A DNA stretch of 64,000 nucleotides. Origin: Streptomyces sp. NWU339. Its GTDB lineage: Bacteria > Actinomycetota > Actinomycetes > Streptomycetales > Streptomycetaceae. The notes under the pieces are model-generated. The model was not told where the DNA came from. It worked only from the letters and a program-made list of their open reading frames with translations, and did no database searches. Shown here piece by piece: positions 19,865-27,430 of the stretch. The position numbers were made by a program, and so were the translations under genes. Numbering within the stretch: the stretch's first letter is position 1; each line of letters starts with the position of its first letter. The stretch spans positions 124,001 to 188,000 of the forward strand of contig NZ_QFRK01000002.1 of NCBI RefSeq assembly GCF_003143855.1, in the 5' to 3' direction.

Positions 19865-19887
19865 ACCAATACCATACCCCTGTATGG
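19861..19887 (-). promoter_or_regulatory. Autoregulatory operator and leaderless promoter of the vapBC-like operon
   Basis: CCATAC (19872-19877) and GTATGG (19882-19887) form a perfect inverted repeat with a 4-nt spacer; a third CCATAC half-site (19861-19866) overlaps the start codon. The -10 TATGGT (19876-19871) lies inside this array, 6 nt before the ATG. Binding by the antitoxin would block transcription. Confidence 0.65.
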
Positions 19888-19974
19888 CGTCGATGTGGGG
19901 CGGGTTTCGAGGAGGTGGGGGGATGACCCCCTGGGCCTCTTCCGCTCGACCACCGGGTCTGGGTGTGTCACTTT

Positions 19975-20101
19975 AACGGCCCTGTCTCACATGCGGTGGT
20001 AACGGAAAGTCATTGCTGATGTGCCTGGTCCGAGCTTCAAGGGGAGCAGTCGCGGACGCGCGATCGAGCAGGACCGGCACCGTATGGGAGACAGGGCCGG
20101 T
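19975..20101. mobile_element. MITE-like or IS-remnant element with terminal inverted repeats
   Basis: The 23-nt ends at 19975-19997 and 20079-20101 are inverted copies with about 20 matches, built on GGCCCTGTCTC and GAGACAGGGCC. The whole is about 121-127 bp and has no gene. No clear target-site duplication was found, so an internally deleted insertion sequence is as likely as a true MITE. Confidence 0.5.
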
Positions 20102-20135
20102 GATGCGACACTCCCGAAATAGCGGTTCACACTGG

Positions 20136-20768
20136 CTACGGGCGGGTCCAGCCGTTGGCGAAGTCGAGCTGGAGGTTGGTCCGGCGGTGCTGTTCGGCGG
20201 GTGTGCAGCCGGGGTGGTCGCGGGGGTGGACCAGGGCCTGGACCCACCGGTCCCAGAGGCCTTCGGGCTGGATGAAGTGGTCGGCGTGGTGGGTGCCGAG
20301 GTGGGCGTCGAGGCGGAGGAGGGCGCCGAGGGCGGCGGGCTGGTCGTAGCGGAGGTCGGTGCGGGGGAGGTAGCGGTCGAGGTACGCGGTGAGGATCTCG
20401 GCGTCGGCGTGGGTGCCGAGGCGGGCCAGGGCGAAGCAGTAGGCGCTGCCGGAGTAGCAGACCTCACTGGCCAGGAGCAGGTCGCCGATGCGCGCCCGGA
20501 ACCGGTCACGGCGGTCGACGCCGATCAGCCAGCTGGCTGTGAGACGTGAGCGCCATTCGTACCCGAGGAGGGCTTCCAGTTCCTCGTCGGTGATCGCGGC
20601 GGCGTCGTTGAGTAGGTGTCGGGTGAAGCGGGTGGTGTGCCACCACCGGGGGCTCAGGAAGCGTCCGCCGTTCAGTACGAGGTAGCGCGGGAGGCCCGCG
20701 TACGTCCTCGTCACGTAGCGCTCGACCACTTGGCCGTAGCTGGTCTCCTCGGGGTGCTGGAACGGCAT
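20136..20768 (-). CDS. DUF6000 family protein
   Basis: A 210-residue soluble protein of the DUF6000 family, recognised by ERYVTRTYAGLPRYL, FLSPRWWHTTRF and the later YCFALARLGTHADAEILTAY segment, which resembles a HEAT-like helical repeat. Function unknown. GAGAGG lies just before the ATG and only 3 nt separate it from the upstream gene, so it is the third gene of a tight operon. Nothing in it looks catalytic; a scaffold or immunity-type role is possible but not shown. Confidence 0.75.
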   Translation of the reverse strand: MPFQHPEETSYGQVVERYVTRTYAGLPRYLVLNGGRFLSPRWWHTTRFTRHLLNDAAAITDEELEALLGYEWRSRLTASWLIGVDRRDRFRARIGDLLLASEVCYSGSAYCFALARLGTHADAEILTAYLDRYLPRTDLRYDQPAALGALLRLDAHLGTHHADHFIQPEGLWDRWVQALVHPRDHPGCTPAEQHRRTNLQLDFANGWTRP

Positions 20769-20771
20769 CGG

Positions 20772-21503
20772 TCACCTCTCCGGGTACAGGTCGGTACGGT
20801 CGATCCAGGTGGGAGCGACGAAGATGGTGTCGCCGGCGGGGGCTTCGGAGGCTTCCAGCAGGGACCAGGTGCGGGACTCCTCGACCAGGTGCTCCCAGGG
20901 CGCCGCCCAGTCGAGCTCCCACTCCAGGCCGGTGCCGGAGATGCCGTACGTGCGGCCGGCGTCCACCCGCCAGAACTGGGAGCAGAGGATCACCTGGGCG
21001 TGGTCGGCAAGGTCGTTGATGATCTCGGCGAAGTGGGCCGAGGGCCAGCCAGGAGCGTCGTCCGCAGCGCTGGCTCGTAGGCGCGCGGTGAGCGGCGGGA
21101 CGACCGGGGTGCGGGCGCCGAGTTCCGTCAAGGCCCAGCGGATGCCGCTGGGCTCGGTCCAGTCGGGCGGGGTCTGCCGTTCCAGGCAGGCGCGGTAGGC
21201 GCGGCGCAGGGGCTCGATGGAGTCGTCGATCTCCAGGTTGGCCAGGGCCATGGCTGCCCATTCGCGGACGGTCGGGTCGTCGCTGTCCAGCAGTCTGATG
21301 AGGGCGGGGCCGCAGTGGGGAGCGCCCACTTCCTCGAAGACCTCGATGGCGGTCAGCTGCCCGAAGCCGCCGAGGGAAGGCAGGCCGTCGACGATGACGG
21401 GGATGGCGTCGGAGCCTATCCAGATCAGCTCCGCGCGGGCGTCGTAGGACTCGCCGGCTTCTCCGTCGAGCTGCTGGACGAGTCTCTTGATGTGGGCGGT
21501 CAT
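20772..21503 (-). CDS. HEAT-like repeat protein
   Basis: A 243-residue soluble protein whose N-terminal half contains alpha-helical HEAT/PBS-lyase-like repeats (LIRLLDSDDPTVREWAAMAL preceded by LTAIEVFEEVGAPHCG). The C-terminal half is less regular, with Trp-rich segments (WELDWAAPWEHLV). No catalytic motif is seen, and it is probably a protein-interaction module. The ATG overlaps the stop of the upstream CPCC gene by ATGA; a much longer ORF runs upstream but reads the other gene out of frame. Confidence 0.7.
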   Translation of the reverse strand: MTAHIKRLVQQLDGEAGESYDARAELIWIGSDAIPVIVDGLPSLGGFGQLTAIEVFEEVGAPHCGPALIRLLDSDDPTVREWAAMALANLEIDDSIEPLRRAYRACLERQTPPDWTEPSGIRWALTELGARTPVVPPLTARLRASAADDAPGWPSAHFAEIINDLADHAQVILCSQFWRVDAGRTYGISGTGLEWELDWAAPWEHLVEESRTWSLLEASEAPAGDTIFVAPTWIDRTDLYPER

Positions 21504-21886
21504 GACACCGGCTGGTCGCGGCGCCAGAAGGTGGGCAGCCACCAGCAGAGGACGGAGGGGTCCGTCGGCCACGGGGCCCAGTCCTCCGTTCCCCAGACTT
21601 CGAAGGAATCCCGGGTGAGGTCGATCGGGCGCCAGGCCGGATCGGGCGGTTCGTCCGCTGTCGGGGGTCGGACGAACCGTCGGCCGTGCTGGTCGCAGGC
21701 ACCGAAGTCCCGGTAGTTGTGCTGGGCCTCGATGAGGGAGACCTTGTTCGCCCCGCCGTCCATGGTGGGCCACCGGAACTGGATGGCGTCGTCCTCCCAG
21801 AAGCAGACGGGGCAGATGGCGTACGAGCCGGGCATCTCGTCCAGGACGAGATGCCCACAGCAAGGACAGGGGTAGTGGCGGCTCAC
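21500..21886 (-). CDS. CPCC-family cysteine-rich protein
   Basis: A 128-residue protein with an N-terminal CPCC zinc-ribbon-like module: HYPCPCCGHLVL followed by YAICPVCFWEDD, two CxxC pairs that should bind one zinc. The rest (FEVWGTEDWAPWPTD and beyond) is Trp-rich. CPCC proteins are of unknown function and, as I recall, often occur in accessory or toxin/immunity neighbourhoods. The start is GTG; the stop of a 5-codon ATG mini-ORF overlaps it as GTGA. It is the first gene of the three-gene island operon. Confidence 0.75.
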   Translation of the reverse strand: MSRHYPCPCCGHLVLDEMPGSYAICPVCFWEDDAIQFRWPTMDGGANKVSLIEAQHNYRDFGACDQHGRRFVRPPTADEPPDPAWRPIDLTRDSFEVWGTEDWAPWPTDPSVLCWWLPTFWRRDQPVS

Positions 21887-22173
21887 CTGCGTAGTCTCAT
21901 TGACCTGCTGTCCCCGGTGCCATGTATTTCCAGGCCAGTGGCGGTCCGCCGGTCCGCAGAGAGTCCGCAAGACGTTCGTGGACAGCCGTCGGAACCCAAC
22001 GCAGTCAACGGTGAAAGCCCTGTTCAGAGGCTTGGGCGGGGCGCCGCCGCAGGTCAGGATCGGATGGCAGGCGTTCCGCTTCAACGTGTGAGTGGGCGCA
22101 GCATCGCCATGTCGGTGCCTGGCGGGAACGTAGGACGCCGAGTGCTGGCGGTGATCAGTTCGTTCACGGACGC
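21887..22173. other. Island right end and junction to the gvp-like cluster
   Basis: No supported gene. It contains the second 17-bp ychF-tail copy (22073-22089). A plus-strand ORF ending in FRFNV exists only because of that repeat. Confidence 0.5.
22073..22089. repeat. attR-like copy of the ychF-tail repeat
   Basis: Exact copy of GTTCCGCTTCAACGTGT, same orientation as at the ychF end. Similarity stops abruptly on both sides. Confidence 0.65.
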
Positions 22174-23001
22174 TCAAGGGGCCGTTTCTGCCGCCTGTGT
22201 GCGGTGCCGGGTGTCGATGAAGGAGTACGGGGGCCAGGGGCCCAGGAAGCGGATGCGGACGGCGGGTCGGCGGGCCCGCAGGTCGGCCAGCACGGTGCCG
22301 ACGGTGTCGATGTCCTCCCGTCCGACGAGCAGGGCGGCGCACAGGACGTCCGTCTCGTCCGCGGCACGGTGGGTGGGGCCGCGGTTGCGGTAGTCCTCGG
22401 CGATGGACAGCAGACGGTGCCTGGTCTCGGCGTGCAGGGTGTCGGCGAGCCGTCCGGCCGCGTTGCGGGCCCGGTGCTCCCGCTGCTTGGCCATCAGCCT
22501 GCGCATGCCGGGCGACAGACCGTCCGGCCGGCCCTCGGGCGCGTCCTCTCCCGCTTCGTCCGTGGTGACGGCCGTGTGGTCCACGGTGATGTCGACCCGC
22601 AGTTCGCACCGGCCGGCCAGTTCCTCCAACCGGCCCGCGATGTCCGCCGCCTGCTCGGTGATCCACTCGGTCAGGCGCCGTTCGGCGCTCCGCCCGGCCG
22701 CGGGCCGCCCCTCGGCCGGCGGCTCCTCGGCGACCAGGACGTTGAAGGTCATCGGCAGGACGCTGCCGGTGCGTTCCCACACGGTGTTCACCGCTCGGCT
22801 CTGCTCCTCCACCCAGCGGCGCACCTGTTCGTCGCTGCCCTGGAGAGGAGCCGGCGGAGCGTCGTGTACCAGTGCCGCGACGGAGGTGCCGGGAACGCGC
22901 ACCAGCCGCAGCGGGTGGCCGTCGATCCCGGTGACGCCGTCGGCCGCGTCCGGCCGGTCCCGGAGCAGCGCGTACACGTACAGCGCGGTGTGCTCGGTCA
23001 T
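22174..23001 (-). CDS. GvpL/GvpF-family gas vesicle protein
   Basis: A 275-residue protein with the GvpL/F architecture: N-terminal ALYVYALLR, PMTFNVLV in the middle, a charged helical linker (MAKQREHRARNAAGRLAD) and the C-terminal FLGPWPPYSF signature. GvpF/L proteins are accessory factors that bind the structural protein GvpA during assembly. It is the last gene of the cluster, overlapping gvpK by ATGA. The core motif is intact, so the gene seems functional although the usual partner genes are absent. Confidence 0.9.
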   Translation of the reverse strand: MTEHTALYVYALLRDRPDAADGVTGIDGHPLRLVRVPGTSVAALVHDAPPAPLQGSDEQVRRWVEEQSRAVNTVWERTGSVLPMTFNVLVAEEPPAEGRPAAGRSAERRLTEWITEQAADIAGRLEELAGRCELRVDITVDHTAVTTDEAGEDAPEGRPDGLSPGMRRLMAKQREHRARNAAGRLADTLHAETRHRLLSIAEDYRNRGPTHRAADETDVLCAALLVGREDIDTVGTVLADLRARRPAVRIRFLGPWPPYSFIDTRHRTQAAETAP

Positions 23002-23312
23002 CCGTCTGCCTCCTCCGCCCAGCGCTGCGGGTTGATCAGCTTGTCCACGACGTCGTCGACCACCTCGTCCAGCCCCCTGTGCAGGTCGGCGACCGAGGAG
23101 ACGATGCCGTGGTCCTCCTTGATCTGCTCCAGCGCCTCGTCCAGTTCCAGCAGGGCGTTCGCCAGGCGTTCGGCCTCCTGCGGAGTCAGGTCGTGGCCGT
23201 TCATGCGGCGCAGCGCCTGGCGGTCCAGCGCCTCCTGGATGACCTCCACCAAGGTGACCACCAAGGACAGCACCCCGTGTTTGAGGCTCTTCTCGTCGAC
23301 GGTCAACGGCAT
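22998..23312 (-). CDS. gvpK: GvpK-family gas vesicle protein
   Basis: A 104-residue GvpK, recognised by LSLVVTLVEVIQEALDRQALRRM, split here as LSLVVTLVEVIQEAL and DRQALRRMNGHDLT, then AERLANALLELDEALEQI. GvpK is a small helical accessory protein of gas vesicle formation. A strong GGAGGAGGGAG ribosome site precedes the ATG. It lies 37 nt after the PH-fusion gene and overlaps the GvpL/F gene by 4 nt. Confidence 0.9.
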   Translation of the reverse strand: MPLTVDEKSLKHGVLSLVVTLVEVIQEALDRQALRRMNGHDLTPQEAERLANALLELDEALEQIKEDHGIVSSVADLHRGLDEVVDDVVDKLINPQRWAEEADG

Positions 23313-23349
23313 GTCGGCTCTCCCTCCTCCTGCTGTCGTGCTCGCCCGC

Positions 23350-24282
23350 TCATCCGGTCGCCGCCACGGGCCCCGTCGCGCGCAGCCGTTCCGCCCAGGC
23401 CGCCGGATCGTCCGCGGCCAGCCTCACCTCGTCGCCCGTGGCGGTGTGCACCGCGAGGACGCAGCCCTCCCCGGCAGGGCTGTACGCGGGCACCTGTCGC
23501 ACCGCGGTGATGTCCGCCGTGGACAGCACGAGCGCCGGCCGGGAATCCACGGGAGACTTCCAGACCAGCCTGTCGGCGGTCAGCCGCCCCTGACCGCCGC
23601 GCCACAACGGCCCGCCCCGGCGCGGTTCGTGGTACCACAGGTGCCCCTCGACGAAAGGCGGATCCTCTTCGACGGGGGGCGTGAACGGGAGGGCGGCCAC
23701 CGGGCGGCCCGCGCACGCCTCGGTGAGGAGGGCGTGCAGTTCTCCGGGCTCCCGGGCCGAGAGGCGTTCCCGACCGCCGTCGGCCAGGGCGACGTCCAGG
23801 CGCAGCCGTTCCTCGCCCCCCACCGTCCTCTCCGGTTCGAGACGCACGGCGGTGACGGCGTCGAGTCCGGTCTCCCACAGGATCTCCCGCGGTTCGTCCC
23901 GCAGGACGACGAGGCGCCGGTCGGTGAGGTAGACGGTGCCGGGCCGCCATCCGTGGTAGAGGCCCTCCGTCAGGAGGTGGCCGCCGCTCATCCGGCAGAC
24001 GATGTTCTCGTCCTCCCCCAGGTCGAGGGCACGGCGGGCGACGGACCGCTCGGCCCAGGCGCGGGTGTCCTCGTCCCAGTGGCGCATCATCCCGTACTCC
24101 AGCATCGTCTCCATTCCGGCGACGGCCGCCCGGACGGAGACGCCGATCAGCGGGATGTCGGCCACGGCGACGATCAGGTCGAGGTGCAGGACCGCGCCCT
24201 TGTTCAACAGGACTTCCAGCAGGTCGTCCAGGGTGACCCGCGGATCCCGCGTGGGGCGCATCGGTGCCAGGTCAGCCGTCAC
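23350..24282 (-). CDS. GvpA/J domain fused to two PH/GRAM-like domains
   Basis: A 310-residue protein of unusual make-up. Residues about 16-70 are a GvpA/GvpJ-type domain (VTLDDLLEVLLNKGAVLHLD, then IVAVADIPLIGVSVRAAV). After a linker come two similar beta-rich segments, about 95-190 (GTVYLTDRRLVVLR) and 212-305 (GQGRLTADRLVWKS), which look like tandem GRAM/bacterial-PH domains. Such domains bind lipids or proteins, so the product may tether a GvpA-like assembly. The GTG start with GAGG upstream overlaps the previous gene by 11 nt; an ATG 21 nt later is the alternative. Domain calls rest on motif inspection only. Confidence 0.8.
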   Translation of the reverse strand: MTADLAPMRPTRDPRVTLDDLLEVLLNKGAVLHLDLIVAVADIPLIGVSVRAAVAGMETMLEYGMMRHWDEDTRAWAERSVARRALDLGEDENIVCRMSGGHLLTEGLYHGWRPGTVYLTDRRLVVLRDEPREILWETGLDAVTAVRLEPERTVGGEERLRLDVALADGGRERLSAREPGELHALLTEACAGRPVAALPFTPPVEEDPPFVEGHLWYHEPRRGGPLWRGGQGRLTADRLVWKSPVDSRPALVLSTADITAVRQVPAYSPAGEGCVLAVHTATGDEVRLAADDPAAWAERLRATGPVAATG

Positions 24283-24817
24283 GCCGTTCCGCCTCGCCCT
24301 CGCTCTCGTCGTCGGTGGTGGTGGACTCCTCCCGGCGCTCGGACACCGCCGCCGGGAGTGTGTGCTCGGAGCGGCTCCGCACCTGGGCCTGCGCGCTGCG
24401 CCACCCGCACCAGGGGCACCACTCGTCCAGCAGTTGCTCGACCGGGGCGCGCTTGCCGCAGGCCGGGCAGGTCTCCTTCTCCTCGCGTGTACGGCGCCAC
24501 GCGGCGGTCTCCGTGTCCGTGCCGGACGGGAACTCCAGCCCGTAGCGGGCAGCCGTCTCGAAAGAGGCCAGCGCCGCGCGCAGCCGGATGCCCAGCAGTT
24601 CCACCCCGGCCACCGAGACCATGATGTCGGCGTTGAGCACGAGGCCCTTGTCCAGCAGGGTTTCCACCACGTGAGCGAGGCTGCCGTCGCCGTCCCGCCG
24701 GGGCCGCATCGGGGACGGGCCTGCACCCGGAACCCCACCCTGGGACGGGCCGCGCCACGAGACCGTGGACGGGGACCTGCTGTCGCTCGGGACGGTCCTC
24801 TCGGGATAGTTGCTCAT
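24272..24817 (-). CDS. GvpA/J domain fused to a zinc ribbon
   Basis: A 181-residue protein: disordered N-terminus (1-44), GvpA/J-type domain at about 45-97 (SLAHVVETLLDKGLVLNADI, then VSVAGVELLGIRLRAAL), then a two-CxxC zinc ribbon with cysteines at 117, 120, 134 and 137 (CPAC and CPWC), and an acidic/Ser/Thr-rich tail. Ordinary GvpJ/GvpA proteins lack a zinc ribbon. It is the first gene of the cluster, divergent from the helicase gene. It may nucleate or cap an assembly or bind nucleic acid or protein through the ribbon; this is inference. Confidence 0.8.
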   Translation of the reverse strand: MSNYPERTVPSDSRSPSTVSWRGPSQGGVPGAGPSPMRPRRDGDGSLAHVVETLLDKGLVLNADIMVSVAGVELLGIRLRAALASFETAARYGLEFPSGTDTETAAWRRTREEKETCPACGKRAPVEQLLDEWCPWCGWRSAQAQVRSRSEHTLPAAVSERREESTTTDDESEGEAERRDG

Positions 24818-24983
24818 TCCGCGCGTTTGTCCGCTCTCCTGTCACTTACACACCCGGCACACACCCGGGCCCGGGGCCGAGAGCGCGTGGGGCCGGGACG
24901 ATCCGCAGCGCACCGCGGACGTCCGGCGGGGCCCGGTGCGGGCGGTGGGAGGATGCGGGGAGGGCGAGGGAAGGGCGGGAAGC

Positions 24984-27164
24984 GTGGGGCGGGGTGAGCG
25001 GGACACGGTCGTGAGGGGAGCGCGACTGTACGAGGCGGCGCAGGCGGTGGTCGGTGACCACGGCAGGGCCGTCGAGGCGGTGCGGGCGGCACTGAGGCCG
25101 ATCCACGACGCGGCGGTGCAGCGGGAACTCGACGCCATCCCCGTCGCCCGGCTGCAGGACGTCACCGAAGGGCGGCTCCGACTGGGGGGCGTCGAGAAGA
25201 GCGGACTGCGCACGGTGGGCAGTGTGCTCGAAGCGGGTCCCTACCGGTTGCGGCAGATTCCCGGTGTCGGGCAGCGCACCGTCGACCAGATGCTCGCCGC
25301 CGCCCGCCGGCTTTCCGAGGCCGCGCACGAGACCGTGGCCGTCCACATCGACGTGGACCGGCCGGAACCGAGCACCACTGCGCTCGTCGGGGCCCTGCAC
25401 GTATTGGTGGAGGCCGGACCGGACGCCCGGCGCGCCGTCGACAAAGCCACCGCGCTGTCGGAGCGGCTCGGTCCGTTGCTGGCCGATGCCAGGCCCGCCG
25501 CCGGGCGTTTCCGGATGCTCATGGCGGGCCGGGAGAAGAGGGCGCGCGCGCTGGCCGCGGTCACCGGGATCCGGGTGCTGGTGGACGAGGAGGAGCAGGC
25601 GGGCCTGCCCGGACTGCTCGCCCAGGCTTCGGTGGACCTGCTGCGGGGGCCCTCGTCCGACGTCGCGGCCTGGGTGGACTTCGAGCTCCGCTCGGCCGAG
25701 TACTACAGCCTGCTCGCCGAGATCTCCGGGCGGCTGCCCGACGCGGCCGCCGCCGAGGGGTTCCTGCCCGACGAGATCGCCGAGCGGGTACGGACCCAGC
25801 ATCTCGACGACTCCCACCGGCGGGTCTCCCTGCGCGGTTACCAGGCGTTCGGCGCGCGGTTCGCCCTCGCGCAGCGCAAGGTAGTACTCGGCGACGAGAT
25901 GGGGCTCGGCAAGACCATCCAGGCGATCGCCGTGCTGGCACATCTGGCCGCCGAGGGGCAGAGCCACTTCATGGTCGTCTGCCCGGCGAGCGTCCTCGTG
26001 AACTGGACCCGGGAGATCGAGACCCGCAGCGCACTGCGCGCCATGGTGCTCCACGGCCCCGACCGGCACGACGCGTTCGCCGACTGGAAAGGGCGGGGCG
26101 GGGTCGGGGTGACCACGTTCGACGCGCTGCGGGGATTTCCCGCGCCGGGAGGCGGAGAGGTCGGACTGATCGTGGTCGACGAGGCGCACTGTGTGAAGAA
26201 CCCGAAGGCCAAGCGGTCCCAGGCGGTCGCCCTGTGGGCGGAGCACTGCGAGCGCGTCCTCTTCATGACCGGAACCCCGATGGAGAACAGGGTCGTGGAG
26301 TTCCGCAATCTGGTCCGGATGCTCGACGGCGACGTCGCGGAATCCCTGGGCGAGCGGGACGCGCTGGCCGGATCGGTCGCCTTCCGCAAGGCCGTCGCCC
26401 CGGTCTACCTGCGACGCAACCAGGAGGACGTGCTGACGGAACTGCCGAGTCTCCAGCAGACCGACGAGTGGGAGGAGCTGAGCGCCTCGGACGAGGAGGC
26501 ATACCGTGAGGCCGTGCGCGCCGGCAACTTCATGGCGATGCGCAGGGCCGCGTACCTGCGCCCCGGGAAGTCGGCCAAGCTGGACCGGCTCCGGGAGATC
26601 GTCCAGGAGGCCGGTGAGAACGGGCAGAAGACAGTGGTCTTCTCCAACTTCAAGGACGTCCTGGGCGTGGTGAAGGAGGCACTCGACGCAGGACCCGCTG
26701 CCGGCACCGCGGTGTTCGGTCCGCTCACCGGAGGCGTCCCGGCCGGACGACGGCAGCAGATCGTCGACGACTTCGCCGGTGTCCCGGGCCCCGCGGTGCT
26801 CCTGGCGCAGATCCAGGCGGCGGGCGTCGGCCTCAACATGCAGGCCGCCTCGGTCGTCATCATCTGCGAACCCCAGATCAAGCCGACCCTCGAGCACCAG
26901 GCGGTGGCCCGGGCCCACCGCATGGGTCAGGTCAGGCCGGTCTGCGTGCACCGACTCCTCGCCACCGGGGGAGTGGACGAACGCATGGTGAGGATGCTGG
27001 AGGACAAGACCCGCCTGTTCGACGCCTACGCACGCCGCAGCGCCGTGGCCGAAGCCACCCCGGACGCGGTCGACGTCTCGGACACCGAGTTGGCGCGCCG
27101 GATCGTCGAGGAGGAACAGGCACGCCTGGGCATGACCGACGGGAGGCCCACAGCGCCCGAATGA
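24984..27164 (+). CDS. SNF2-family helicase with N-terminal helix-hairpin-helix domain
   Basis: A 726-residue DEAD/SNF2 ATPase. The N-terminus carries helix-hairpin-helix DNA-binding motifs (LRTVGSVLEAGPYRLRQIPG then GVGQRTVDQML, about 65-110). The helicase core begins with GDEMGLGKTIQA (Walker A, about residue 303), VVDEAHCVKNP (motif II, about 398), MTGTPMENR (motif III), and ends with HQAVARAHRMGQ (motif VI, about 637). SNF2 proteins translocate on double-stranded DNA and remodel bound proteins. The GTG at 24984 with a GGGAAGGGCGGGAAG upstream purine stretch is preferred; a GTG at 25011 is possible. It is divergent from the gvp-like cluster with a 166-bp gap. Confidence 0.88.
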   Translation: MGRGERDTVVRGARLYEAAQAVVGDHGRAVEAVRAALRPIHDAAVQRELDAIPVARLQDVTEGRLRLGGVEKSGLRTVGSVLEAGPYRLRQIPGVGQRTVDQMLAAARRLSEAAHETVAVHIDVDRPEPSTTALVGALHVLVEAGPDARRAVDKATALSERLGPLLADARPAAGRFRMLMAGREKRARALAAVTGIRVLVDEEEQAGLPGLLAQASVDLLRGPSSDVAAWVDFELRSAEYYSLLAEISGRLPDAAAAEGFLPDEIAERVRTQHLDDSHRRVSLRGYQAFGARFALAQRKVVLGDEMGLGKTIQAIAVLAHLAAEGQSHFMVVCPASVLVNWTREIETRSALRAMVLHGPDRHDAFADWKGRGGVGVTTFDALRGFPAPGGGEVGLIVVDEAHCVKNPKAKRSQAVALWAEHCERVLFMTGTPMENRVVEFRNLVRMLDGDVAESLGERDALAGSVAFRKAVAPVYLRRNQEDVLTELPSLQQTDEWEELSASDEEAYREAVRAGNFMAMRRAAYLRPGKSAKLDRLREIVQEAGENGQKTVVFSNFKDVLGVVKEALDAGPAAGTAVFGPLTGGVPAGRRQQIVDDFAGVPGPAVLLAQIQAAGVGLNMQAASVVIICEPQIKPTLEHQAVARAHRMGQVRPVCVHRLLATGGVDERMVRMLEDKTRLFDAYARRSAVAEATPDAVDVSDTELARRIVEEEQARLGMTDGRPTAPE

Positions 27165-27188
27165 GCGGCAGGGAGAGCGGCGGCCCAC

Positions 27189-27210
27189 CGGCCCGGTCGT
27201 CGACGGGCCG
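27189..27210 (+). terminator. Possible terminator after the helicase gene
   Basis: CGGCCCG and CGGGCCG form a 7-bp stem with an 8-nt loop 25 nt after the stop codon. Confidence 0.4.
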
Positions 27211-27299
27211 TCCACTGCCCGGGACCGTCGTTGATCAAGTCCGTCGTCCGCGGGGACACTGGGCCGCGTCGAACGGGCGCGGGGTGCCGGGGTGGGTCG

Positions 27300-27430
27300 G
27301 TGAGGACGGCGGGGGCGGGTCCGGTGTTCCGGTGGGTGCTGCTCCTGGGGCTGCTGCTGGTGGGGGCCTGGGCCTGCGTGTCCGAGACGGCGACCGAGAT
27401 CGAGCTGGTCGAGCTGACGGTGCGCTCACG
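27300..27430 (+). pseudogene. Possible truncated small membrane-protein gene
   Basis: A GTG-started reading gives VRTAGAGP, a hydrophobic helix (FRWVLLLGLLLVGAWAC) and VSETATEIELVELTVRS, then runs into sequence that is antisense to the MFS gene. It looks like the 5' part of a gene whose remainder was lost at a rearrangement junction near 27425. No family recognised. It may also be chance. Confidence 0.3.

Noticed and set aside
21900..22091. Plus-strand ORF ending in FRFNV like YchF
   Set aside because: Only the last codons resemble YchF and they are the 17-bp repeat; upstream there is no YchF similarity, so it is an att-like copy and not a gene fragment of useful length.
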